Source: MPNP01 sp965215545
Lineage (GTDB): Bacteria > Pseudomonadota > Alphaproteobacteria > Rhodobacterales > Rhodobacteraceae
DNA length: 64,000 bases
Direction: 5' to 3'
Assembly: GCA_965215545.1 (NCBI GenBank)
Contig: OZ244066.1
Span: 496,001-560,000 of the forward strand
Shown here piece by piece: positions 24,832-32,884 of the stretch; position 1 is the first letter of the stretch, and every line of letters begins with the position of its first letter. The notes under the pieces are model-generated. The model did not search any database. It saw only the letters and a list, made by a program, of their open reading frames with translations, and was not told where the DNA came from. The position numbers and the translations under genes are program-made.

Positions 24832-24895
24832 GGTGGGTCTCCTGTCTCTGTGAGGGGTGGGGAGGGGCGACCGGCTGGCCGCCCCCCCATGGGGG

Positions 24896-25561
24896 TCACT
24901 GCTGGAAGAGCGGCACGAATGCGCCGTTGACATGGGCCGCCAGCATCAGGCCGGGCTTGCCCCAGACGCTGACCGCCCGGCAGCGGCTGGCATACTTGAC
25001 CCGACCGCCGCCCTTGCCTTGCGTGCCGCCCTTGTCCTCGTCGCCCTCGGCCTTGCCACCGGTGGCGGCCTCATCGATGCGGTTGAAGGCCAGCCCCTGC
25101 CAGTCATCGCTGCTGGCCAGCGCGTCATAGGCGGCGGCATACCGGCCACCCTCGACGATGGTGTGGGTGACGCGCTGGCCCGTGCCAGTCTTGCCATCCA
25201 GCGACACCGGCTCGAGGCCGATGGCCTGCATCATGCCGACCCATTCGCGGTTGTGATAGCCGTTGCGGGAGGGCGTGCCGGTGTGCTCCTGCAGACAGTG
25301 CACCATCTCGTGGACCAGGGTCGCCAGCACCTCGCGCTCGCCCTGGTCGCGGAACAGGGTGGGGTTGAGGTTGATCTCGTCGATGCCCCCGGCCTTGCCG
25401 TTGGCCCAGCGCCTGTTGGCGAAGTGGCCGGCCGAGCGCTTGCGCGGGTGGGCCGTCAGCACGCACTCGGGCAGGACCCCGTCGAACAGCGTGGCATTGA
25501 AGTGCGCATAGGCAGTCTCCAGCGTGTCGGCGTAGAGGGTGCGGTTGATTTGGTCAGCCAT
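24896..25561 (-). CDS. SprT-like zinc metalloprotease
   Basis: 221 aa. The SprT-like domain is clear: LETAYAHFNATLFDGVLPEC, GGIDEINLNPTLF and the zinc site TLVHEMVHCLQEHTG (HExxH at about 84-88), GYHNREWVGMM. A Gly/Lys-rich region follows, then a cysteine-poor end. Family members act in DNA-protein crosslink repair; mobile-element copies are common and uncharacterised. ATG at 25561 has AAAGGA 7 bases upstream. An 18-bp perfect palindrome lies about 100 bases upstream of the start. Confidence 0.82.
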   Translation of the reverse strand: MADQINRTLYADTLETAYAHFNATLFDGVLPECVLTAHPRKRSAGHFANRRWANGKAGGIDEINLNPTLFRDQGEREVLATLVHEMVHCLQEHTGTPSRNGYHNREWVGMMQAIGLEPVSLDGKTGTGQRVTHTIVEGGRYAAAYDALASSDDWQGLAFNRIDEAATGGKAEGDEDKGGTQGKGGGRVKYASRCRAVSVWGKPGLMLAAHVNGAFVPLFQQ

Positions 25562-25661
25562 GTCTGTATCCTTTCGATTGGTTGACGATTCGAACATGTC
25601 AGCCAATATGGGGGTTGACGGGGACCTTGTCAACCCCCATCCCAAACTTTTTTCATCTTTT

Positions 25662-25679
25662 TTGTATTGTACAATACAA
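25662..25679. promoter_or_regulatory. 18-bp perfect palindrome upstream of the SprT-like gene
   Basis: TTGTATTGTACAATACAA, AT-rich in a GC-rich background. The identical palindrome occurs at 32672-32689. Size and symmetry suit a dimeric repressor operator, but no regulator gene is identified. Confidence 0.6.
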
Positions 25680-25944
25680 TTTCTTGCGGATCGGTCCGGA
25701 TCCCCGCCCATTCCTTGACTCCCGCTCCCGCCCTCTGGCAAGGGCAGCAGCGTCACAAGTTACGACTCGGCATAGGCCGGGTTATCCGCTGAATACGTCG
25801 ATATCCGGCACGGGGGTTGCTCCCCATGTCCCGACCAATAGGCGGAATCATCTTCTTGTGAGTTGTTGACAATGGCCCGGCACCTGCCCGGGTCCCGTCG
25901 GCAACGTCCGGGAGGATCCCCATGGTCACGCACGCACTCGGGGC

Positions 25945-27261
25945 GTGAGCGCCAACTTCCCCTCCGGTACCGTCTGGACCGGTGACAACCTGCCCGTCCT
26001 GCGCGGCATGAACAGTGCCTGCGTCGACCTGATCTATCTCGATCCGCCCTTCAACTCGAACCGCACCTACGAGGCGCCCATCGGCTCGAAGGCCGCCGGC
26101 GCCTCCTTCAAGGATGCCTGGACGCTCGATGATGTCGATGTCCACGAACATGGCGAGCTGGCCGACCGCAGCCCCGCGGCCTATGCCGTCATCGAGGCAG
26201 CCCGTCAGGCGCACGGCAAGGGCATGATGTCCTATCTGATCTTCATGGCCGTGCGGATGATGGAGATGCACCGGGTCTTGAAGCCGACAGGCTCGATCTA
26301 CCTGCACTGTGATCCCACGGCCTCGCACTATCTGAAACTGCTGCTGGATGGGGTGTTCGGGAAGGGGAACTTCCGCAATGAAATCGTGTGGAAGCGCAAC
26401 TCTTCACACAATGACGCCAAGGCATTTGGCCGCGTTGCGGATACGATCCTGTTCTACGGTCCGCCCATCAACACCAACGCTGTCCGTGTCCCCCTTGACC
26501 CGACCTATGTCGCCAAGTTCTATCGGCACACGGATGCCCGCGGGCGGTACCGGGCGGGCGACCTGACAGCCAAGGGGCTGAGCGGCGGGGGCTATCACTA
26601 TGACTTCTACGGACATCCTGGCCCCTGGCGCTTCCCGGAAGACCGCATGAAGGCCCTGGATACCGACGGCCGCATCCACCTGCCACGCAAGGCCAATGGT
26701 GTCCCCGCCCTGCGCCGCTATCTCCATGAGAACAAGGGTCATGTGCCGCCAAGCATATGGATCGACATCCCGCCCGTGCAGGGAGGTTCCAAAGAACGCA
26801 CTGGCTACCCCACCCAGAAGCCTGTCAAGCTGCTGGAACGGATCGTAGAGGCCAGCTCCAACCCCGGAGACCTGATCCTCGACCCCTTCTGCGGCTGTGC
26901 CACGGCCCTGGTGGCCGCTGATCGGCGGCAGCGCCAGTGGGCCGGCATCGACCTCTCGCCGCTGGCCGTCACCCTGGTCAATGACCGCATCGTCCAGGAC
27001 CGCGGCCCGCTGTGGGGTGCGGTGAACGCCTTGGAGACCCCGCCTGTACGCACGGACATGGGCGACCTGCCCAACTACCGCACGCACCGCCACCGCCTCT
27101 ATGGCGAGCAGGAGGGCGTCTGTGCGGGCTGTGCGACGCACTTCCCCTTCCGCGTCATGGATGTCGATCACATCACGCCCTGGTCACAAGGCGGTCCGAC
27201 CACGCCGGAGAACTGCCAGATGGTGTCGCGCGACTGCAACCGGCGCAAGGGTGCGCGGTAG
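25945..27261 (+). CDS. DNA methyltransferase fused to a C-terminal HNH nuclease
   Basis: 438 aa. Residues about 5-345 form a beta-class DNA methyltransferase: VDLIYLDPPFNSNRTY (DPPF about 35), VLKPTGSIYLHCDPTASHYL, NFRNEIVWKR, TGYPTQKPVKLLERI, LILDPFCGCATALVAA and QWAGIDLSPLAV. Residues about 385-438 are an HNH domain: GVCAGCATHFPFRVMDVDHITPWSQGG, then NCQMVSRDCNRRKG. So one chain probably both modifies and cuts DNA. The GTG at 25945 overlaps the stop of an 8-codon frame (MVTHALGA, 25921-25948) that has its own GGGAGG, suggesting coupled translation or a start lost by frameshift. It shares family with the two fusions at 15-19 kb. Confidence 0.85.
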   Translation: MSANFPSGTVWTGDNLPVLRGMNSACVDLIYLDPPFNSNRTYEAPIGSKAAGASFKDAWTLDDVDVHEHGELADRSPAAYAVIEAARQAHGKGMMSYLIFMAVRMMEMHRVLKPTGSIYLHCDPTASHYLKLLLDGVFGKGNFRNEIVWKRNSSHNDAKAFGRVADTILFYGPPINTNAVRVPLDPTYVAKFYRHTDARGRYRAGDLTAKGLSGGGYHYDFYGHPGPWRFPEDRMKALDTDGRIHLPRKANGVPALRRYLHENKGHVPPSIWIDIPPVQGGSKERTGYPTQKPVKLLERIVEASSNPGDLILDPFCGCATALVAADRRQRQWAGIDLSPLAVTLVNDRIVQDRGPLWGAVNALETPPVRTDMGDLPNYRTHRHRLYGEQEGVCAGCATHFPFRVMDVDHITPWSQGGPTTPENCQMVSRDCNRRKGAR

Positions 27262-27343
27262 GGCACACCTCCAGATCCTGTGCTCGGGCTGCAACCGCAG
27301 CAAGGGTGCCAGGACGATGGCGGAATGGCGAGCGGCGGGGTGA
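27262..27343 (+). pseudogene. Remnant of a second HNH C-terminus
   Basis: Just after the fusion stop, another frame reads HLQILCSGCNRSKGARTMAEWRAAG and stops at 27343. That is an HNH C-terminal half (CxxCN plus KGxRT), parallel to the NCQMVSRDCNRRKGAR ending of the fusion. It looks like a recombination scar between two HNH tails. Confidence 0.5.
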
Positions 27344-27395
27344 GGGGGTCCCGGGCGGATTGACAGGGCTGGTTTCCGTCCCTAATGGCCGCAGG

Positions 27396-27734
27396 ATGAT
27401 GGAGGATGCCGAACGCGGCAAGTGGACCCAGCGTGTCCTTGCCTATCTCAACCACGAAAAGCGCCGGTGCACCTACGGGGCACTCGGCGGCGTTCTCAAT
27501 GTGCCTGCGCAGAAGGTCGGGGATTATCTCGGCATGCGTCGCCCCCAGGCCTCATGGGTTGTCTGCAAGGCCACAGGACTCCCAACGGGGTATACAGAGG
27601 ACCAACTTGCCGAAGATTTTCCAAGCAAGCCCATCGAGTGTCCGGACGAACTGCGCCGCCTTGTGGATGGACATGACGATGGGGGCGGAATGTCGCACTT
27701 TGCACCCAAGAGGAATCCATGCGAAGAATCATGA
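27396..27734 (+). CDS. Conserved uncharacterised protein (RCTYGALGG type)
   Basis: About 112 aa. The core WTQRVLAYLNHEKRRCTYGALGGVLNVPAQKVGDYLGMRRPQASWVVCKATGLPTGY resembles a widespread family of short proteobacterial proteins with RCTYxAxxxxLG...SWVV...TGxPTGY, whose function is not known to me. The start is taken at ATG 27396; the frame is open further upstream without a better ribosome site. It overlaps the next gene by 16 bases. Confidence 0.65.
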   Translation: MMEDAERGKWTQRVLAYLNHEKRRCTYGALGGVLNVPAQKVGDYLGMRRPQASWVVCKATGLPTGYTEDQLAEDFPSKPIECPDELRRLVDGHDDGGGMSHFAPKRNPCEES

Positions 27735-28027
27735 ACATCATGGCACTGTCCCTGTTGCCCGCCATGACGTTCCATGGGCTGCCAGCATCCGCTGCCGACA
27801 TGGAAGCAGAAGTCAGGCAAGCCTTGGTGGCATGGCAGCCTACGGAAGTTGTGCGCACGGACAGTGTCCTGACTGTGGTGCTGCCACAAAGAAGCATCAC
27901 CCAGAAAATCTATACAGCGTCCATGGCCTGGCTATGTGTCAATTCCAGCGTAGGCCAAGTTGATTTGGAGGATATAAACGAGATCAGGATCCCTCAATAT
28001 GTTCGCCCATCAGGGGATGGTGTTTGA
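27719..28027 (+). CDS. Secreted small protein
   Basis: 102 aa. N-terminal Sec signal (MNIMALSLLPAMTFHGLPASAA) then an 80-residue mature domain with one Cys. No family recognised. GAGGAA lies 5 bases before the ATG. Overlaps the end of the previous gene, so the two are probably co-transcribed. Confidence 0.6.
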   Translation: MRRIMNIMALSLLPAMTFHGLPASAADMEAEVRQALVAWQPTEVVRTDSVLTVVLPQRSITQKIYTASMAWLCVNSSVGQVDLEDINEIRIPQYVRPSGDGV

Positions 28028-28211
28028 AGGCGGGAAAGAACTCTGCGAGGAAGTCAGTCAAGCACCAGTCGGTCAATCAGATTTTCTTTTTCTGGCCCAC
28101 ACCCATCTATATTAGGCACAGACATCTGAAGGGCCCGGACCGCTTCCAATGATGGGCTCCGAGATGTCTATTGCGCCGACCAGGCCTTGACAACACAGAA
28201 AGGAACCGTCC

Positions 28212-28503
28212 ATGAAGTCTTTTAAGATTCTTCTTTGCCCCTGTTTTGGCCCATGCGCAAACCGGCATAATCAAAGGGGCCTATGCCGGATGCACAACAA
28301 AACAGTTGCTCGACGAATTTGTCACCGCCGCCAGCAAGAATGACTTACAGCACATCAACGCACTGCTTTATAGCGGTGATTGCATCAATCTTGACGGACT
28401 TCAATTTTCCATCGTGGATCGCGGTTTTGTGCGATCTCAAATCCGTGTCTATGTAAAGGATACATCAGCGGTGCTTTGGACGATAACGGAAGCAACGCGC
28501 TAG
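28212..28503 (+). pseudogene. Small secreted protein with frameshifted signal peptide
   Basis: The ATG at 28212 reads MKSFKILL. The matching continuation FAPVLAHAQTGIIKGAYAG (signal end AHA-Q) is in another frame that stops at 28503. Joining them gives a normal 17-residue signal and an about 80-residue mature protein. The shift lies within TTCTTCTTT, so a one-base slip or a simple mutation explains it. No family recognised. Confidence 0.5.
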
Positions 28504-28719
28504 AAGTCCCTCTCGGACATTCTGCGTCAAGGAAGGGACTCGACACCGGCCTTGATGTTCAGATACCCTTGCCTCGATACACAAGGAGCCAGCCGCACAA
28601 ACGACTGACTCCTTGCTCCGCTGAGGTTGTAGGCCGGTGCGGATCACGATCGCAGGGACACAATGCCCTGCAAGGTGTGCAGTGTCAACCGGCCTCCACC
28701 CTGATGATGGGTACCGGTC

Positions 28720-29604
28720 ATGACTGAGAAACTCTTCAGAGCGCAGATATATCAGGTGGAGGTACCCGAGAATTTGCGTGCAAAACAACTGTCTTTTGCG
28801 GATGCCATCGCCGCGGTCAAACGATTGCCCCTGGCCCAGCGTGAAAGACACATCAAGCCAAAAGATCGGCGCCTGGAAGCAATCAGCCAAGAGGGCAATC
28901 TTGCCCTTATGAATCTCACGACATGCAGCTATTCCGGGCCTGGTCGAATAAAAAGTGGACTAGAATCAAAATCTTTTGAACTTGATGACGATGAATCCTT
29001 TGGCTTTGAAACCGCAATGCTGTATGATGCCCAGAGACACTATCTGTTTTTGGAAACGGGGCAGGGTGGCATGGCAGCGGGTGCAACGGCACAATACTTC
29101 GCAGGCTTTGCCGGACGTGGTGCAGCCTACGACATGATCCCGGTAGTTGATTCTGACGCAGCTGCGCGGGCACGACGATGCCGACAGTTTCGGAAGCTTG
29201 AGATGCGCATTGCCCTCGGCCAGGCTGGTGAGATGGATCGGCAAGCTGGACTGGGTGCTCTTGAGGCATTCAGCGAAGGATTGGGGGCTGGGATTGTGGA
29301 CATATCGGTGAATGTTGGCCCCGATCGGGCGGGCAGTTTGTTGCCCGAGGGCGTGCGTGCCCTTTTCGACCGCATCGGGGGCGACGGTGATGCCATCAAG
29401 AAAATGCGTGTGACGGCCAGAGAAAATGACGGCGATCCCATCGAGATTATTGACCTGCTGCAACACCGGGAACGGCGCGAGCGCATGTTAGGAGTCGACC
29501 CCGATACCAGGAAGATCCCGATCGAAGCCAGGTGGATGGCCCTACGTGCCATGCATGCAGACTATTGCAGCAATGTCTCAGACCATTCCAACAATGTCTC
29601 GTAG
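28720..29604 (+). CDS. RexA-like / DUF6731-like protein
   Basis: 294 aa. N-terminal region FRAQIYQVEVPENL, LPLAQRERHI, RRLEAI; a central LDDDESFGFETAMLYDAQRHYLFLE (about 88-112) followed by YFAGFAGRGAAYDMIPVVD; and a helical C-terminus. The order (short beta N-terminus, DDESxGFxxxFLxxxxxxxIxF block, charged C-terminal half) parallels lambda RexA (279 aa), and the overlapping next gene encodes a 147-aa protein with four membrane spans like RexB. Sequence identity to RexA looks low; DUF6731 is the closer label. No strong ribosome site before the ATG. Predicted sensor of an abortive-infection pair; this is inference. Confidence 0.6.
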   Translation: MTEKLFRAQIYQVEVPENLRAKQLSFADAIAAVKRLPLAQRERHIKPKDRRLEAISQEGNLALMNLTTCSYSGPGRIKSGLESKSFELDDDESFGFETAMLYDAQRHYLFLETGQGGMAAGATAQYFAGFAGRGAAYDMIPVVDSDAAARARRCRQFRKLEMRIALGQAGEMDRQAGLGALEAFSEGLGAGIVDISVNVGPDRAGSLLPEGVRALFDRIGGDGDAIKKMRVTARENDGDPIEIIDLLQHRERRERMLGVDPDTRKIPIEARWMALRAMHADYCSNVSDHSNNVS

Positions 29605-30037
29605 AGGCGAGCGTCTGTGGCCGCTTGTTGTGGCCGTTGTGGCCGGCGGCCTGGCGGGCATGTATTTGGATCACATCCCCAGCCCGGAGCATATGGCAAC
29701 TGCCACAATGGCGCTTGGGCTGATCGTTGCAGGATTCACGGAAACCCAGCGCAACATGCTCCTGAGCATGAGCGGTTCAAAGGTGCTGAGATTTGCGGCC
29801 ACGTCTGGATACTACAAGGACATCCTGAACTATCTGGCTGACTGTGTTTGTGCTGGCCTGTTTGCTACCCTTGTCTCTCTGATCGGGATCTTCTTGGGAG
29901 ATCACGACATGTGGCAGTCCGTTTGGTCGGCCTTCTGGATCGGGTCCATCCTGCTGATGATCCTTGTCCTGGTCAGGAACCAGTGGTTGATGCACAGGGT
30001 CTTCACCCGCTTCATGGAAGAGCAGAGGAAGCCCTGA
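29594..30037 (+). CDS. Four-span membrane protein, RexB-like position and size
   Basis: 147 aa from the ATG at 29594, which overlaps the preceding stop by 11 bases (coupled translation); ATG 29573 is an alternative. Four hydrophobic segments are visible: LWPLVVAVVAGGLAGMYL, MATATMALGLIVAGF, ADCVCAGLFATLVSLIGIFL and AFWIGSILLMILVLV, with a basic C-terminal tail. Lambda RexB is 144 aa with four spans and forms an ion channel when triggered by RexA, so this could be the effector. No direct family match claimed. Confidence 0.65.
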   Translation: MSRRGERLWPLVVAVVAGGLAGMYLDHIPSPEHMATATMALGLIVAGFTETQRNMLLSMSGSKVLRFAATSGYYKDILNYLADCVCAGLFATLVSLIGIFLGDHDMWQSVWSAFWIGSILLMILVLVRNQWLMHRVFTRFMEEQRKP

Positions 30038-30208
30038 CTCAATAAGGCATCGGATCCTTCACAGGATCCCACTTCCTTGGAGTCATGTACTCTCAAACAG
30101 GCATCCTTTGTGATGGTCAGAACCCATGCCACAGAGGGGGCCGGTTGAAACTGCCGCCTGCCGCCTCCACCTTCTTGGGGAGTTCTGAATCCACACAGGA
30201 GGCCTGAC

Positions 30209-31018
30209 ATGCCGCTGCCACTCTTTGTAATTGCCATTCCCGTCCTGCACAGTTCGGGGGCATGGATCGCCTCCACCGCTGCTTCAGGCTATCTTGCGGG
30301 AACGCTGTCCAGCACCTGGATCGGTGCCTTTGTACTGGGCAATGCCAATCTCTTGACCTCGCTGGGGCTTGTGTCGACAGCGGGCGTCACCGGCGCGACT
30401 GGCGGCTTTGCTGCGGGCGCCGGTGTCACGCTGGGATCCGTCCTGTCATCGATTGGTCTGGGTGGTGGGGCGACCACACTGGGTCTGGCCCCGGCAACGT
30501 TCCTGGGCCTCACGCCCATTGGATGGGCCTTGGCCGGAACAGGCCTCTTGGCCACCACCGCCGGCTATTACCTCACGCGCAGGGTCATGCGCAGGCTCAA
30601 TGACGAGCGGGCCAAAGGGGGTCTCCCGGCCCTCACTGCCGTGCAGCTGCTCGGGGAGGTCAAGAACCACGAACGCGATGCCATGCGCAGCATCCTGTCG
30701 GAGTTGGGAGAGAATGTTGCCCGCCTGTCTTCGGATGGCACGACGGTGGCCATCGATGGCACGACCTACAAGGCTGATGTGCTGCGCTATGCTGTCAACG
30801 AGGACGGCTCGGAAGAGATCGTGACCATCAGCAAGGGCGAAAAGACACGGGTCCTGTTGGTCAAGGCCTCTTTCTCGATCACTGACCGCAGCCAGTGCAT
30901 GATCAATGAAGTGTTCAACCGGCTTGTGGACAACATGGAGGTCCACAGGACCACCTTCAATGCCTGCAGGAAGCAGCAGGAAGCCCGGTCAGGCTCCGCC
31001 GGAAGGATCCGGATGTAA
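30209..31018 (+). CDS. Gly/Ala-rich membrane protein, possible pore former
   Basis: 269 aa. Residues 1-125 are almost entirely hydrophobic and rich in Gly, Ala, Ser and Thr (STAGVTGATGGFAAGAGVTL, SIGLGGGATTLGLAPATFLG, PIGWALAGTGLLATTAGYYL), reminiscent of glycine-zipper or pore-forming membrane segments. Residues about 126-269 are a soluble, charged domain. AGGAGG lies 6 bases before the ATG. It is the first gene of a cluster with a small protein and a HEPN protein. No family recognised; effector in a defence module is a hypothesis. Confidence 0.7.
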   Translation: MPLPLFVIAIPVLHSSGAWIASTAASGYLAGTLSSTWIGAFVLGNANLLTSLGLVSTAGVTGATGGFAAGAGVTLGSVLSSIGLGGGATTLGLAPATFLGLTPIGWALAGTGLLATTAGYYLTRRVMRRLNDERAKGGLPALTAVQLLGEVKNHERDAMRSILSELGENVARLSSDGTTVAIDGTTYKADVLRYAVNEDGSEEIVTISKGEKTRVLLVKASFSITDRSQCMINEVFNRLVDNMEVHRTTFNACRKQQEARSGSAGRIRM

Positions 31019-31098
31019 TTCAAGGCAACGAGTACGGACTGTTTCGGAGTCCTCCGGACAAAGACTATCAGCCCCCTATCGATGACCTCGTCCTGACC

Positions 31099-31302
31099 TT
31101 GGGCGGTGCCATCTCTGTTGTGAGCACACATCTGGGAGATCTGACAATTCGATCCCATTGGGACGAGGAGTCCAGCCAATGTCGCCTGACCATGGATGGT
31201 CATGATATGTCGCTTGATGAGATCTGTCAGAGATTGCTGGAACGCCTGATGGCGCCCGACGAACCGAGCGGCTCTGACTCAAATGGCAAGGACGCATCGT
31301 GA
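31099..31302 (+). CDS. Small acidic protein between the membrane and HEPN genes
   Basis: About 67 aa from a TTG at 31099. The frame is open 5-prime of this (reading KDPDVIQGNEYGLFRSPPDK... from inside the previous gene) but has no ATG or GTG, so the start is uncertain and a lost frame junction with the previous gene is possible. The C-terminus is Asp/Ser-rich. The stop overlaps the GTG of the next gene. No family recognised. Confidence 0.45.
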   Translation: MGGAISVVSTHLGDLTIRSHWDEESSQCRLTMDGHDMSLDEICQRLLERLMAPDEPSGSDSNGKDAS

Positions 31303-31925
31303 CGGAGGAATTTTCTGAATCTGCAGAATTCAAAATCCTTCGCTTGACCAAGCAATCATGGCGAACGAAAATTGCGGAGGCTGCGGCCAAAGGCAACCGC
31401 AAAGCCAAAGAGCTTCGTGAAGCAGGGCATAAGGCCAAGGTTGAAATCCTGGCACCCAATGAAATGAGCGGTCAGGAGTCTGTCCAACTGGCCCCCGTCA
31501 CATTGCCCCTGGACTGGAGACTTGCCACCCGGCTCGAAATGGTGGAGGACGCGCGGGGTCTCATCACCAAGGCCGTCTTGCTGAAGTCGCTCGATCCCGG
31601 CCTGCCTCTGATCCTGTCGGCGATTATCGAGGGCAGGGGTCTGTACGAACATGGGATCGGGGAGTTCTTTCTCCTCTATGGACGGTTCGAGGAGAAGTAT
31701 GGAACCACCAAGGCCCAGACACGTAAAAAGATGAAGGAGATGCTGAATGGGGACCCGGAACACATGAAGGTCTGCAAGGGGAATGGTGGACAAGAAGAAC
31801 ACCACCCTCTTCCGTACGCAGTCCGCAACATTCTTGCGCACGTGGGCACCAATCCGAACAGTCTGGATCGGGAGGGTAATGAGCTGAGACAGGCCATTGA
31901 TTTGTTGAAGGAGTGGACCAAGTGA
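31299..31925 (+). CDS. HEPN-domain protein
   Basis: 208 aa. Basic N-terminus (TKIAEAAAKGNRKAKELREAGHKAK), then helices and a C-terminal HEPN-type motif HPLPYAVRNILAHVGTNPNSL (R-x4-H at about residues 176-181, with Asn after Arg as in active HEPN ribonucleases). GTG start at 31299 has AAGGA 6 bases upstream and overlaps the preceding stop. HEPN proteins are toxin or defence RNases; here it closes a three-gene cluster after a pore-like membrane protein. Function inferred from the motif and context. Confidence 0.6.
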   Translation: MTEEFSESAEFKILRLTKQSWRTKIAEAAAKGNRKAKELREAGHKAKVEILAPNEMSGQESVQLAPVTLPLDWRLATRLEMVEDARGLITKAVLLKSLDPGLPLILSAIIEGRGLYEHGIGEFFLLYGRFEEKYGTTKAQTRKKMKEMLNGDPEHMKVCKGNGGQEEHHPLPYAVRNILAHVGTNPNSLDREGNELRQAIDLLKEWTK

Positions 31926-32587
31926 TCCGGACATGAGTCCCCCTCTTGCCCCTCCCCAAGACTGTCCAACACACACCCCCGCAAACAGTTCTTCCCAACC
32001 CCCAATTCCCCTGCCCAGAACCGTCCAGAACATGCCCCATTATCCATATCGAGAACTCCCATTCTCATAACCAATATCGGGGCCGTTTGCGGGTCCGAAT
32101 GGACCGTTTGTCGGACAGCGGGGCCGGGACTCGTGTGTCAGGCGGGCTTGGCGTGATAGTCTGCCCGCAGCCGGAGTCGACCCGAGACTGTACGATGCCC
32201 CCGACAGGGGGTAGTGTGGCATGATGACGGATGATGACGACATGATCCTGGTGAGCAGGGCCGAGTGGCTTCGGCTGCGCCGCTTCAAGGAACGCACCCT
32301 GGCTGGCCGGCGACCGGCGCTGCGACGGACGCGGTGCCGCCGTGATGGTCGCCGCCGGTGTCACCACAATGCCGACAAGCGGGGCACCCGCGGAGACTGC
32401 GGACACTGCGTCGTGACGAGCCGGTCAGAAGTGGTATGAAGGACCGAATCAAAATGACCGATGCCCTCTATTGCGGAGCAGGCACCGGTCGACACATTCA
32501 GGTGGGTGAGATGATGGCAGAGACATTGCCGATCTTCAATCCTGCCGCAGAGAGAGGGCAGGATGATGACACCCCTGTACGATGCCC

Positions 32588-32625
32588 CAACACCGGCCTC
32601 GGCGAGTAACCGTCTCGATCCCGAC
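32588..32625. repeat. 38-bp direct repeat, copy 2
   Basis: Identical to 21551-21588, same orientation. Confidence 0.8.
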
Positions 32626-32671
32626 GACGACGCGTGCCACCGCGGGGCAGCACCCGTTGCCCCGCGGAAAA

Positions 32672-32689
32672 TTGTATTGTACAATACAA
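32672..32689. promoter_or_regulatory. 18-bp perfect palindrome, second copy
   Basis: TTGTATTGTACAATACAA, identical to 25662-25679. The nearest gene downstream on the minus side is lost; on the plus side no start is close. Confidence 0.5.
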
Positions 32690-32884
32690 AATCCTAAACA
32701 AGCCCCGACAATGTTTGCACTTTGTAACGGCTTTGTCAGCCCCCGCAGCCCCGATCGCCTGTATGATTGGTCACGCGGGCAACCACAGCGCCGTTGACCG
32801 GGCGCCTGTGTGTGCCTGATGGCAACCAGTGCACCAACGCGACGATGCCCTTGGAACCCCATCGTTACCCTTCCGAGCGGTCGG

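Larger units (their letters stand above)
31926..32884. other. Mosaic intergenic region with repeats
   Basis: Low coding density. A possible short gene starts at 32221 (MMTDDDDMILVSRAEWLRLRRFKERT, 72 aa) but turns Arg-rich and is probably broken. A short frame ending NTGLGE at 32609 belongs to the 38-bp repeat. The palindrome at 32672-32689 is also here. It looks like debris from several phage-type modules. Confidence 0.5.

Noticed and set aside
28720..29604. Assigning gene symbol rexA
   Set aside because: Parallel architecture only; sequence similarity to lambda RexA is too weak to name it.
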